Assembly: GCF_022538115.1 (NCBI RefSeq)
Contig: NZ_JAKZAL010000002.1
Coordinates: 186,001-250,000 of the forward strand
Source: Cognataquiflexum rubidum
Lineage (GTDB): Bacteria > Bacteroidota > Bacteroidia > Cytophagales > Cyclobacteriaceae
Direction: 5' to 3'
Length of the DNA: 64,000 nt
Shown: positions 1 through 8,227 of the stretch, one piece after another
How positions within the stretch are numbered: the first letter of the stretch is position 1
Layout of the letters: every line of letters begins with the position of its first letter
Notes under the pieces: generated by a model
What the model was told of the DNA's origin: nothing
What the model saw: only the letters and a program-made list of their open reading frames with translations
Database searches by the model: none
Program-made: the position numbers and the translations under genes

Positions 1-1338
1 TGTTGTCTCAGGATCGTCTCCCTGCATAAAAGCAAACCTATAGTACAGGGAAGGGCTTTTTTTCCAAGCCTGCTTCACTATTCCTCCTCCCAAATACCAG
101 CCGTTTGCCACCATATCCGCATTGCGGTTCCTTTGGAAGGCGTATTCTGATTTGACAAAAATCCCCGTTCCTGCAATGTTATTGACCCAGACTTTCGGAT
201 TGATGGTTTGCAATCCCTCTAAAGAAATCCTCCCGTCCGGAGTGGCGTAGGTGGCCTTTGAAGAATTGATGGTGATGTAATGAAGTGCCAGGTCCAGATG
301 CTTGTTGTCATTGTAGGATACACCCCCGCCAAGGTACCGGGTATCGCTCTGTCTATCTTTGAATAATTCCTGTGGCTCAACATAGTATGCCGAGAAATTG
401 AATTTTTTCCAATGGACTTTTGCCCAAGCGGTCATTTGAAAAGCTGTCCTTGAATTCAGATACACACTTCCCCTCTCGCCGGCATTTGCCGACCCCGAAA
501 ATCTCGAGAATAAGAAGCCGTCATTGAGTTGAAAGAATTGCCTCCCGGCCGATAGGTCAATATGGAGTTGTTGGCTTTTGCCCAATTGAGGAAGAAGGAC
601 TCCTCCATAAAGCCTTTCTATTGTTCCTTTTCCGGCGATCCCTTCTGAATAGATGTCGCTGGAATTTCTTCCGGAAACCAAAAATGTCACTGCCCCATAG
701 GGATATATTTTGCTTTTGCCCAATTGGGTGATACCTGCAATACCCGGCTCTAAAAATGTCTCCCCCCAAAATCTCGGTCCCCGACCTGCAGGATTGTTTG
801 CTACGGTATTGCCTTGGGTAAATTCAGCACCTTTCGAAAAAAACGCATTTTGGTCATGGTAAAAACCAACTGCACCGTTGAGGATCAAGGTCAATTTAGT
901 CCTTTCGGTCTCAATAAGGGTAGGAAAAGGAAGATCCTTTTTGGATTCTTTTTCCTTTTTCTCTCCCTCACTCCAAAAAGATGATCGGATCACCAATACT
1001 ACAGGACCGGAAATTTCGGGAGTGTATACTTTGTAGCCGGCGGATTTGATTTCTTCTTGCTTCAAGAAAACAGAGATCGCCAAATCCACAGAAAATTGTC
1101 TAAAAACACTGCCTGGTTTGATATTGAAAGCATCGTAAAATGCCTGGATCTCAAGGGAATCTGCCAGGTATTCTTTCCCGTCTTTTTCCAAAAGAATCAC
1201 AACAGCCCGGATAGGGCTTCCCTCCACGGTGTTAGGCACTACTTCAACCCCAAATATTTGGTCTATCTGTCCAAATGCCGGGATTCTTAACAAAGTAAAA
1301 AGCAAAAACAGAGTGAAACTTGTGTAAAGGTTTTTCAT
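1..1338 (-). CDS. Outer-membrane porin-like beta-barrel protein (C-terminus outside window)
   Basis: The reading frame opens at an ATG at 1338 and runs 446 codons without a stop to the window edge, so the C-terminus is missing. The start MKNLYTSFTLFLLFTL..AFGQ is a signal peptide. After about 150 residues the sequence becomes a regular alternation of aromatic and polar residues with Gly turns (for example GRQFFQLNDGFLFSRFSGSA), as in monomeric 16-18 strand porins of the alginate-export/OprD type. The first part (EVVPNTVEGSPIRAVVILLEKDG) is a separate periplasmic stretch. It lies 60 bp after the SDR operon, beyond a strong terminator-like hairpin, so it may be read through or have its own promoter. 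It could supply substrate to those dehydrogenases (inference). The exact family is not certain. Confidence 0.6.
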   Translation of the reverse strand, partial: MKNLYTSFTLFLLFTLLRIPAFGQIDQIFGVEVVPNTVEGSPIRAVVILLEKDGKEYLADSLEIQAFYDAFNIKPGSVFRQFSVDLAISVFLKQEEIKSAGYKVYTPEISGPVVLVIRSSFWSEGEKKEKESKKDLPFPTLIETERTKLTLILNGAVGFYHDQNAFFSKGAEFTQGNTVANNPAGRGPRFWGETFLEPGIAGITQLGKSKIYPYGAVTFLVSGRNSSDIYSEGIAGKGTIERLYGGVLLPQLGKSQQLHIDLSAGRQFFQLNDGFLFSRFSGSANAGERGSVYLNSRTAFQMTAWAKVHWKKFNFSAYYVEPQELFKDRQSDTRYLGGGVSYNDNKHLDLALHYITINSSKATYATPDGRISLEGLQTINPKVWVNNIAGTGIFVKSEYAFQRNRNADMVANGWYLGGGIVKQAWKKSPSLYYRFAFMQGDDPETT

Positions 1339-1348
1339 GTGGTTTTAG

Positions 1349-1384
1349 AAAAAAACGGTACGGATGGAGGGTTCAATCCGTACC
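1349..1384 (-). terminator. Rho-independent terminator of the SDR operon
   Basis: Perfect 9-bp stem (GGTACGGAT 1357-1365 with ATCCGTACC 1376-1384). On the minus strand a T-run follows immediately (A-run 1349-1355 on plus). It sits 15 bp beyond the last SDR stop and just before the porin start. Confidence 0.75.
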
Positions 1385-1398
1385 ATTTGTAGCAGTTA

Positions 1399-2196
1399 TT
1401 AGTCTTTGTTGGTAGGCATTTTACTTTTATAAGATCCTCCGCCATCAATCCTCAGGTCAATTCCTGTAATCCATTGTGCAGCATCACTCATCAAAAACAT
1501 CATTCCATAAGCAATCTCAATAGGAGCCCCACGGCGCTTCATTACAAACATATCTGAAAGTGCCTTTAGCATTTCCGGAGTGTATCCGGCTGCCAATGTG
1601 CTGTCTCCATTGTCCACCGAACCGATCAAAACGGTATTGAACCTTACTTTTGGACCCGAAACAACCGCCATACTGCGGACCATATTCATCAATCCAGCTT
1701 TTGCGGTGCTGTATTCAATGAATTCAGGAGAAGGGGATACGCCCACCATTGATCCTGAAAATACCACAGAGGCATTGGGTTCTTTTTCAAGGTAAGGCAT
1801 GCACATCTTGGTGAGGTTATAGGAGCCTACGGTGTTGAGCAAATAGGACTTGACCATTTTTTCAGAATTCGATTCCCAAATAGGGGTATTGGCTCCCCAA
1901 CCGACGTTGTTGATCAAACCTGAAATCTTTCCGAATTTGTCTATGGTTGTTTTGACCAGGTTTTCAAGGTCTGCTTCGTTTGTAGCATCTGTTTTGATTC
2001 CCAAGGTCTTTTTACCGGATTTCTTTTCGATTTCCGCCGCTACTTTTATGGCGCCTTCTCCATTGAGATCTGAGATGACGACATTGGCACCCAAGGAAGC
2101 AAAAAGATGGCCTGCGGTGCTTCCGATAGCTCCTGCAGCGCCTGTGATGATGATTACTTTTCCTTCAAAGGAAAAAAGTTTTTCTATGGCTGACAT
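1399..2196 (-). CDS. Short-chain dehydrogenase/reductase (SDR), third of the operon
   Basis: A 265-aa Rossmann-fold NAD(P)-dependent oxidoreductase of classical SDR length. The cofactor motif is TGAAGAIG near residue 19, with Ala where the middle Gly of TGxxxGxG is usual. NNVGWG replaces the common NNAG, and the active-site Tyr/Lys are in YSTAK, preceded by the catalytic Ser region SVVFSGS. The C-terminus ends with RIDGGGSY, typical of the family. It begins 26 bp after the previous SDR and is the last gene of a minus-strand operon. The substrate cannot be read from sequence. The company of two more SDRs suggests successive oxidation or reduction of one alicyclic or hydroxylated compound (inference). 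Confidence 0.85.
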   Translation of the reverse strand: MSAIEKLFSFEGKVIIITGAAGAIGSTAGHLFASLGANVVISDLNGEGAIKVAAEIEKKSGKKTLGIKTDATNEADLENLVKTTIDKFGKISGLINNVGWGANTPIWESNSEKMVKSYLLNTVGSYNLTKMCMPYLEKEPNASVVFSGSMVGVSPSPEFIEYSTAKAGLMNMVRSMAVVSGPKVRFNTVLIGSVDNGDSTLAAGYTPEMLKALSDMFVMKRRGAPIEIAYGMMFLMSDAAQWITGIDLRIDGGGSYKSKMPTNKD

Positions 2197-2222
2197 ATTG
2201 GTTTATTTTTTAAGGTTTTGAA

Positions 2223-2999
2223 TTAATCCAAAGTCTGATTTCCACCTCCATTGGCAAAAAGTACCTGACCGCTTATCCATTCGGAAACAGGGGCTGCAAA
2301 GTAAAGTACCGCTCCGGCGATATCTTCGACTTCTCCAAGGCGTTTGATTGGCGTATGTGCCAGCATTTTGGCTTCTATTTCCGGTGTCAGGACGGAGGCC
2401 AATGCTGCTGTTTTGGTAGCTCCCGGGCCGACTGCATTGACACGGATGCCGTCAACTCCATAATCCAAGGCGAGGTTGGCAGTCATGTGGTTCATCGCAG
2501 CTTTGGAAGAAGCATATGCACTCATGTTTGGACTTTTGTTGATACTTGCCATAGAGGTGATGTTGATGATGGATCCGTATCCACCTTCTTTCATAAGCGG
2601 CGCACAAAGTTGGGAGAGTCTCCACGCGGAATACACATTGAGTTTGAACCTCCAGGCAAAGTCATCAACAGAGATTTTGTATGGGCTTTCTCTGCCTCCT
2701 CCACCGCCACCGGCGTTGTTGACAAGAATATGGACACCACCCAATTCCTTTTTAGTTCTCTCTACCAAAGTGACCAAGTGTGCATCTTCCGTTACGTTGC
2801 ATTCCACGGCAATGGCCTTCCCGCCCAGGGCTACTATTTCGTCCGCGGCGGATTGGGCATCGGCTATTTTGAGGTCACTGACAGCTACTGACGCGCCTGC
2901 TTTTGAAAGCATGATCGCACAGGCTTTTCCGATTCCATTGCCGCCCCCGGTAACAATGGCTACTTTTCCTTTAAGGTTGAATAATTGATTGATTTCCAT
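2223..2999 (-). CDS. SDR family oxidoreductase resembling 7-alpha-hydroxysteroid dehydrogenase
   Basis: A 258-aa classical SDR with TGGGNGIG cofactor motif, NNAGGGGGG, and YASSK active site. Several blocks recall E. coli HdhA: the poly-Gly stretch after NNAG, LSQLCAPLMKEGG, ITSMASINKSPNMSAYASSK, VLTPEIEAKMLAHTPIKRLG and a C-terminal SGQ..GGG..LD. That comparison is from memory, not from an alignment. The resemblance suggests a hydroxyl group on a bulky ring system as substrate, but such similarity is also seen in SDRs of unrelated specificity. It lies between the PsiE-like gene (48 bp) and the third SDR (26 bp) in one operon. Confidence 0.85.
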   Translation of the reverse strand: MEINQLFNLKGKVAIVTGGGNGIGKACAIMLSKAGASVAVSDLKIADAQSAADEIVALGGKAIAVECNVTEDAHLVTLVERTKKELGGVHILVNNAGGGGGGRESPYKISVDDFAWRFKLNVYSAWRLSQLCAPLMKEGGYGSIINITSMASINKSPNMSAYASSKAAMNHMTANLALDYGVDGIRVNAVGPGATKTAALASVLTPEIEAKMLAHTPIKRLGEVEDIAGAVLYFAAPVSEWISGQVLFANGGGNQTLD

Positions 3000-3047
3000 A
3001 AATAATTGGTTTTTAGTAGAGTTAGCTGAATAGTCGTGAATGGTTAT

Positions 3048-3512
3048 TTATTCTTTTGTAAGTTCACCTGCCGGTGCCTCAGCAGGCATTTTTTTCAAGA
3101 GGTAGTAAAACCCTCCGAGAACTAGTAGGAGTGCAGAAATTCCTAACAATGTGCCTGTTGCAACATGCTCTACATCAAGTCCTAAAAGGTGCCTGAGCAA
3201 TGCAATGAGTGCAATTTCAACTATGATTTTTATGTAGTTTGCGTTTCCTTCTTTGATGTATTCTACCAAGGAACCGATGAGTTCAATGAGGATGGTGATA
3301 AGCAGTACTGCAGAGATCAAACCCTGGACTTTTGCAAGAAAAAGTCCTTCTTTAACCAAGGGGCTATCGCGGAAAATGAAGATTTCGTCACTTGCCAGAA
3401 TCGCTTTTACTATGATTCCTCCCAATTCCAATAAGCTCACAATCAAAATAATGATTAGGAAAAAGATCAAAATCCTAATTGTCAAAAGGGTCAATTGTGA
3501 GATGATTTTCAT
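3048..3512 (-). CDS. PsiE-family integral membrane protein
   Basis: A 154-aa protein with four predicted transmembrane helices: LTIRILIFFLIIILIVSLL near the N-terminus, LISAVLLITILIELIGSLV, IIVEIALIALLRHLLGL, and LLGISALLLVLGGFYYLL. The pattern, including the polar turn EYIKEGNANYIKIIVEIALIA and RHLLGLD, fits the phosphate-starvation-inducible PsiE family, whose biochemical role is not known. The C-terminal tail (PAEAPAGELTKE) is cytoplasmic or periplasmic and uncharged at first. The gene sits inside a dehydrogenase operon with gaps below 50 bp, so it is co-transcribed. The reason for this partnership is unknown. Confidence 0.65.
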   Translation of the reverse strand: MKIISQLTLLTIRILIFFLIIILIVSLLELGGIIVKAILASDEIFIFRDSPLVKEGLFLAKVQGLISAVLLITILIELIGSLVEYIKEGNANYIKIIVEIALIALLRHLLGLDVEHVATGTLLGISALLLVLGGFYYLLKKMPAEAPAGELTKE

Positions 3513-3557
3513 TTTTTAAAGTTTTTTTAGACGTTCTGATAAATCCGGAGGATCGAA

Positions 3558-4457
3558 TCAATAAGTTGTCCATCCACCATCTGTCGCTATGCATGATCCT
3601 GTGATATTGCTTGCGTCGTCTGAAAGAAGAAATAAAATGGTGGCGGCTTGCTCCCAGGGAGTCGATCCCCTATGCTGTGGATCATTTGCTGAAAGAAGGC
3701 TGGCGGACTTCAATCCGGCCATTCCGCTTCCCTTTCCTTGACTTACTGCCCATTTCACAAATTCCATGGCACGAAAAACCATTGGGGTGTCAGTTTGAGC
3801 CATATTCACAGAGTTGATCCGGATTCCGTATGGGGCATAATCGATGGAGGCATTTCTGGTCAATCCTGTGACGGCATGTTTGCTGGCTGAATAGGCGCAA
3901 TTTCCGGGTAATCCGATGATCCCTGCGATGGAGCTGATATTGACAATGCTTCCTCCCTCTCCTTGATTAACCATCTGATTTAACTGCGCTCTCAAACAAT
4001 AAAAAAGTCCGTTGATATTTGCATCCATCACATTTTTCCAGTATTCGTCTGTGGCTTTGTGAATAGGAGAGGGGAGAAGGTTTAGGTTGTTTTCAAAATC
4101 CTGAGGTTTTGACGGATCATTTCCATCCATTACACCTGCAGCATTTAAGACTAGATTTATTTTACCGTAAACTTCGACGCATTTTTTTACCGCAATTTCT
4201 ACCTGAAGAGGGTCACGGACATCTGCCAAAAATGGAAATGCATCTCCTCCTTCCACCTTTATTTGATCACAGGTTTCCTGCAGTTCTTTTTCTTTGAGAT
4301 CTACGCAAAAAACCTTGGCACCTTCCCTGCCGGCCCGGATAGCAGTAGCTCCCCCTATACTTCCTTTGGCAACACCGGTGATGAATAAAACTTTTTCCTT
4401 TAGCCTATTTGGGAAAAAAGCATCAGGGGATACAGGATTAATTCCTTGTTGTTTCAT
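3558..4457 (-). CDS. SDR family oxidoreductase, first gene of the operon
   Basis: A 299-aa SDR, about 40 residues longer than usual. The cofactor loop is TGVAKGSIGGATA, one residue longer than TGxxxGxG. NAAGVMDG replaces NNAG and the active site is YSASK. The extra length lies mainly in the insertion after NAAG (KPQDFENNLNLLPSPIHKAT) and in the segment between the active site and the C-terminal TDGGWTTY, where substrate-specificity loops lie. The start MKQQGINPVSPDAFFPNRLKEKV follows a minus-strand -10-like box at 4533-4540. It is the promoter-proximal gene of SDR - PsiE - SDR - SDR. Confidence 0.85.
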   Translation of the reverse strand: MKQQGINPVSPDAFFPNRLKEKVLFITGVAKGSIGGATAIRAGREGAKVFCVDLKEKELQETCDQIKVEGGDAFPFLADVRDPLQVEIAVKKCVEVYGKINLVLNAAGVMDGNDPSKPQDFENNLNLLPSPIHKATDEYWKNVMDANINGLFYCLRAQLNQMVNQGEGGSIVNISSIAGIIGLPGNCAYSASKHAVTGLTRNASIDYAPYGIRINSVNMAQTDTPMVFRAMEFVKWAVSQGKGSGMAGLKSASLLSANDPQHRGSTPWEQAATILFLLSDDASNITGSCIATDGGWTTY

Positions 4458-4532
4458 ACTTGAAAAGAATAAGGAGGTTGTTCAAGAGCTTTGCAGGAAG
4501 AATTTTGGTGCTTTTCTCCGTCTATTGTGAGT

Positions 4533-4540
4533 CAAAAATA
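4533..4540 (-). promoter_or_regulatory. Predicted -10 box of the SDR operon
   Basis: The minus strand reads TATTTTTG, a full match to the Bacteroidota -10 consensus TAnnTTTG, about 75 nt before the first SDR start. AT-rich sequence lies upstream. Confidence 0.5.
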
Positions 4541-4799
4541 ATAAAGAAATTAAAAATAAAAAAAATATTTTTATTTTTAATAATCATAGAAAACATCATT
4601 CAATTTTGAAGCCTAATTTGGTTTTGAATCCTGTAAGCCGGAGGGTTTTAATAGGAGGGAGTGGTGTCCTTTGGTGGGTGATATTCCTCTTTTAACCGCA
4701 ATGGACACAAAGGTTTCGCAAAGTGGCGCAACGTGTGCTTTATTGAAAGGTTAAGCGTTTTCCTTTGCGGCTTTGTGACTTTGATAGAAAAAACACCAC

Positions 4800-4828
4800 A
4801 AAAAAAAAGAGGACTTTTCAGTCCTCCT
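4800..4828 (-). terminator. Terminator of the MBL-rhodanese gene
   Basis: Perfect 7-bp stem GAGGACT (4809-4815) / AGTCCTC (4820-4826), with a 9-nt T-run on the minus strand (A-run 4800-4808). Confidence 0.8.
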
Positions 4829-4854
4829 TAGTTGGTTTTGGGAATCAAATATGC

Positions 4855-6234
4855 TTAAGCTGTCCAGTCGTTGTAGCCGCCGGAGTAGTTCAGGATATTG
4901 TCAAATCCATTGGCTCTCAATATAGAGTAGGCGATAGCAGCCCTTGCACCGCCTTGGCAGTGGATGATGACAGGTTTGTCTTTGGATACTTTGTCAAGGT
5001 TCAATTGAAGTTTACCCACAAAGAGGTTGTCCGATGAATCTATTTTTCCTTTTTTGTATTCCGCCACACCCCTGACATCGACTACCTGCACGTTTCCTTT
5101 TTCAAGTTTTGCTTTGACAGTTTCTTTGTCGATAGGATTGTAGCTTTCGAGATGACCTGCTTCGAACGAAGCCAACTGATCCGGAGTGATAAATCCATGG
5201 ATGTTGTCCAAACCGATTCGCATCAATTTTCTGGTCAGGTCTTCGATTTCAGATTCTGCGGCTATCAATACGAAAGACTCTTCGTAGTTCAGGTACCAAC
5301 CCATCCAAGTGGAGAAAGAGTTGTTGTTGCTGACGCTAAGCGTGCCTTTTAGGAAACCTTTGGCATATTCCTCCCATGGTCTGGCATCGATGATTTTTAG
5401 GCCTTCTTTCTTGGCTTTCGCAAATTCATCCTTTGACAGGTTTTTGATTTTTGGTACTTCAGTCAGCAGCTTTCTGTCCACCTTGTTCAGTTTCTTCATC
5501 ATCGCGAAGTACTTTGGTGGCTCAGGCTGGTCAGCAAGGAGTTCTTTGGCAAATGCCGCTTTGTCATCGAGCAGGTTCAATGCCCAGTTTCTGATTTTTT
5601 CATAACCGACAGTCGTCATCGGCACTGCTCCCAATGCTTTGCCACAGGCAGAACCTGCACCGTGACCCGGCCAAACCTGAATGTACTCTTGGAGTTTGGC
5701 AAAAGATTGGAGAGAATCATACATCTGTGCAGCTCCGATATCCTGGGTGCCTTTTATTCCGGCAGCCTGTTCCAATAGATCCGGTCTTCCCACGTCTCCC
5801 ACAAACACGAAATCTCCGGTAAAGAGCATCGCAGGTTCGGTGGTGGCCGGTCTGTCGGTCAACAGGAAGCTGACGGATTCCGGGGTATGACCCGGTGTAT
5901 GGAGCACTTCGAAGGTAATATTGCCCAATTTGATGATATCTCCGTGCTTGATTTTGTTGTGTGGAAATTCATATTTCCAGTCCTTGTCACCTTCATCCGA
6001 TAGGTACATCTCAGCCCCTGTTAATGCAGCAAGTTCTCTCGAACCGCTAAGGAAATCGGCGTGGATGTGTGTTTCCAGGATATGGGTGATTTTAAAATTA
6101 TTTGCTTTGGCAATGTTGAGGTAAGTGTCCACGTCTCTTTTTGGGTCAATTACAGCTGCAATGCCGCTTGCCTGACAACCGATCACGTAACTCGCTTGCG
6201 CCAGACTTTTGTCATAAACTAATTCGAAGAACAT
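4855..6234 (-). CDS. MBL-fold hydrolase fused to two rhodanese domains (persulfide dioxygenase-like)
   Basis: A 459-aa cytoplasmic protein. Residues 1 to about 210 are a metallo-beta-lactamase domain with metal ligands in ETHIHADFLSG, HTPGHTPES, FTGDFVFVGDVGRPDL and WPGHGAGSACG, the arrangement of glyoxalase II/ETHE1-type persulfide dioxygenases. Two rhodanese domains follow. The first (IIDARPWEEY) has no catalytic Cys; the second (VVDVRGVAEY) has the active loop CQGGARA with Cys426. Family members oxidise glutathione or other low-molecular-weight persulfides to sulfite and shuttle sulfane sulfur through the rhodanese. It stands alone, with its own terminator. Whether the partner thiol is glutathione is not known. 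Confidence 0.85.
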   Translation of the reverse strand: MFFELVYDKSLAQASYVIGCQASGIAAVIDPKRDVDTYLNIAKANNFKITHILETHIHADFLSGSRELAALTGAEMYLSDEGDKDWKYEFPHNKIKHGDIIKLGNITFEVLHTPGHTPESVSFLLTDRPATTEPAMLFTGDFVFVGDVGRPDLLEQAAGIKGTQDIGAAQMYDSLQSFAKLQEYIQVWPGHGAGSACGKALGAVPMTTVGYEKIRNWALNLLDDKAAFAKELLADQPEPPKYFAMMKKLNKVDRKLLTEVPKIKNLSKDEFAKAKKEGLKIIDARPWEEYAKGFLKGTLSVSNNNSFSTWMGWYLNYEESFVLIAAESEIEDLTRKLMRIGLDNIHGFITPDQLASFEAGHLESYNPIDKETVKAKLEKGNVQVVDVRGVAEYKKGKIDSSDNLFVGKLQLNLDKVSKDKPVIIHCQGGARAAIAYSILRANGFDNILNYSGGYNDWTA

Positions 6235-6526
6235 AATTCTTATTATTTTTTGTTTTAAATTTTTTAAATGAAAGAAGGTGAAAACTGTTTTTGGGACAGG
6301 TCCATCTTTTAATAAAGTACAAGTTTACGGACAAGTTAGCCCATTTGGTGTGACTATTGGCACGAAACAAATTTTTTGGAATTTGGGTTTGGGGATTTTT
6401 TTAATAATAAAAATAAGCCGCAACCGTTGGAAATTCTCAATTGATTTCTTGAAAATTTCTAAAGATTCCGGCTTTTTTGGATTTTGGAGATTACTTTTTA
6501 GAATCTCAGGATGAGAAGAATAACTT

Positions 6527-7900
6527 TTAAAATGCCAGTTTCAGGTTGACCAATGGATTGGAAACATTGGAATTGATCCCGATGATTCCTGAAGGAACAG
6601 CCATTCTTTGGTTGACAAAGTAATTTTCAGGAGTGACCTTCATGGTGAATTTGTAGGGCTTGTCCTTGTTGATTTTGCTTAGGAGATTTCCCGCAAGGTT
6701 TTCTTTTTTATATTTATTGAAAAGGATTTGTTGTGTCGCTAAGGCAAGAACTGAAGGAACTCCAATCCACACAGCAGCGGATTCCGCCTCAAAAATCGCT
6801 GCCATCCCAAGCCCTACGAGTGCCGCACCGCCTGTAGAAAGTGCGATGGTACTTCCTTGTCTTTTGTTGAGGTAGACTCCTTTGACTGCTTTCTGGGCAA
6901 GAATGGTACCGATTACAGTACCTGCCACAGGAATTAATACTGCAGCACCTGAAGCATCATCGTTTAAGGTTTCTGCAGCAATTGCAAAACCAATACCTGT
7001 AGCAGCAAGGGTCATGGCGGATACATTGTCTATATCTCCTTTGGTGTAATCATATTTTTTGGACACCTTATTAGCGACAAGGATTCCACCGACCCCACCT
7101 GCCAAGAGTGCGGCGCCATATAGATTTGAGTTTTCGGATTCTGCCGTAATCAAAGCCGCTGCACCAATCCAAGGTCCTATGATGCCGTAATGCCTGACAA
7201 GCTCGATATGTCCTTCTGAAAAGTTTCTATTCTTCTGCAATTTGAAACCCACTTCACCCAATGCAATGCTTCCCAATGTAGAAAGTCCAAGTGCCAATTG
7301 GTCTGTATAGTCTTGACCTCCACCTATCATCAATGCCAAAGATCCACCATAGATTAGGCCGAGAAATTTTCCTGTATTGCTTGCCCGGATGACAGAGCGG
7401 TTGATGTTTTCATATTTTTTTGGTACCATGACCGGTCCCAATGCCCAAAGCCCACCTGTCAATAAGGGGATTCCCACAACGGCTGCACTGCTGATTTCTG
7501 CGATGCCTACCAAACTTGCCCCGTAATATGCCCCATATAAGATATTGGTCGCATAATCTCTTCCCCTCCATTCAAATTCTTCTTCAACGATAATTCTTTG
7601 TTCGGGCCCCATGAGTTCCCTGTCCCATTGCTCTTTCATTTTGGAATAAAAGGCTTTTTCATCTTCTGAAAGACGCTGGTAATAATTGGAAAGGTAAGTC
7701 TCGAAATCCTGTAAATAGGAAGTTTCATCTGCTGTCAGGGCGATGCCGGTATTGCTTTTCTGCTTGATGATCCGGTATGTTTCTTTGTTTGATTCTTCCC
7801 AATATCCCCTTGCGGTATAGATTCCCTGCGCATTCATTTGGGTATTAAGGGCAAAGGCAAGGAAAAAGAGGAAAATGGAGAAATAGTAGTTGGGTTTCAT
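6527..7900 (-). CDS. Unknown secreted or membrane protein with Gly/Ala-rich hydrophobic repeats
   Basis: A 457-aa protein that I do not recognise. The N-terminus (FSIFLFFLAFALNTQMNAQG) is a signal peptide. A polar, charged segment follows (about 30-115: GYWEESNKETYRIIKQK.., YLSNYYQRLSEDEKAFYSKM). Then come about ten hydrophobic Gly/Ala-rich stretches of 20-25 residues at regular spacing (such as AVVGIPLLTGGLWALGPVM and GAALLAGGVGGILVANKV), separated by short charged links. The internal similarity looks like repeated hairpin units. The C-terminal 60 residues are polar (FTMKVTPENYFVNQRM). It is monocistronic. It may be an inner-membrane protein or a glycine-rich outer-membrane protein. Confidence 0.55.
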   Translation of the reverse strand: MKPNYYFSIFLFFLAFALNTQMNAQGIYTARGYWEESNKETYRIIKQKSNTGIALTADETSYLQDFETYLSNYYQRLSEDEKAFYSKMKEQWDRELMGPEQRIIVEEEFEWRGRDYATNILYGAYYGASLVGIAEISSAAVVGIPLLTGGLWALGPVMVPKKYENINRSVIRASNTGKFLGLIYGGSLALMIGGGQDYTDQLALGLSTLGSIALGEVGFKLQKNRNFSEGHIELVRHYGIIGPWIGAAALITAESENSNLYGAALLAGGVGGILVANKVSKKYDYTKGDIDNVSAMTLAATGIGFAIAAETLNDDASGAAVLIPVAGTVIGTILAQKAVKGVYLNKRQGSTIALSTGGAALVGLGMAAIFEAESAAVWIGVPSVLALATQQILFNKYKKENLAGNLLSKINKDKPYKFTMKVTPENYFVNQRMAVPSGIIGINSNVSNPLVNLKLAF

Positions 7901-8227
7901 AGAGTATTATAAAGTTGGATAAAGAGAATCAAAGAAAAGGACAATTGAATAGAATAAACAACTGAAATTAAATAATTGCCAAAAATTGTTACGCAGGTCT
8001 TACTCCTTAGGTTTTAGGATGTGGTGTGCTTTTTTTTCAGTCAACTTATGGTTATCACACCAGTTTTTGGGAAAAGCCTCGTGATTTACGAGGCCCCGAT
8101 TTTCATTTTTCCTGACCAAAATCATATTCTCTAATGATGGAGGTTTCCTAATTGGCTTCCCAATGCCTTTAGCTTTGCCTGCTTCATATTTGTCCTAAGT
8201 ATAAAAAAACCGATCAAGCTCTCGCAT
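7901..8227. other. Divergent intergenic region
   Basis: These 327 bp separate two divergent genes. They hold a 7-bp hairpin (GCCTCGT 8076-8082 / ACGAGGC 8088-8094), a TGA-N6-TCA site at 8113-8124, and a near-consensus -10 box CATATTTG at 8185-8192 for the plus-strand gene. No small ORF looks convincing. Confidence 0.5.
8113..8124. promoter_or_regulatory. Possible Crp/Fnr-family site
   Basis: TGACCAAAATCA has the TGA-N6-TCA core of Crp/Fnr operators and is identical over 12 nt to the core of the stronger site at 11552-11567. It lies about 65 nt upstream of the -10-like box of the 598-aa gene, which is not an ideal activator position. Confidence 0.35.

Larger units (their letters stand above)
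4458..4854. other. Intergenic region with promoter, degenerate repeat and terminator
   Basis: This 397-bp stretch has no gene. From right to left it holds the terminator of the MBL-rhodanese gene, a degenerate mirrored stretch around 4690-4780 with repeated CGCAAAG/CTTTGCGG words of the kind scattered between genes in Cytophagales, a very AT-rich section (4530-4600), and the SDR operon promoter. Confidence 0.5.

Noticed and set aside
2355-2891. Long plus-strand ORF of 178 codons opposite an SDR
   Set aside because: Lies wholly antisense to the clearly coding SDR, with no family motif; a shadow frame.
8076-8094. Hairpin in the divergent spacer as terminator
   Set aside because: No gene ends nearby on the strand where a short T-run follows; role left open.
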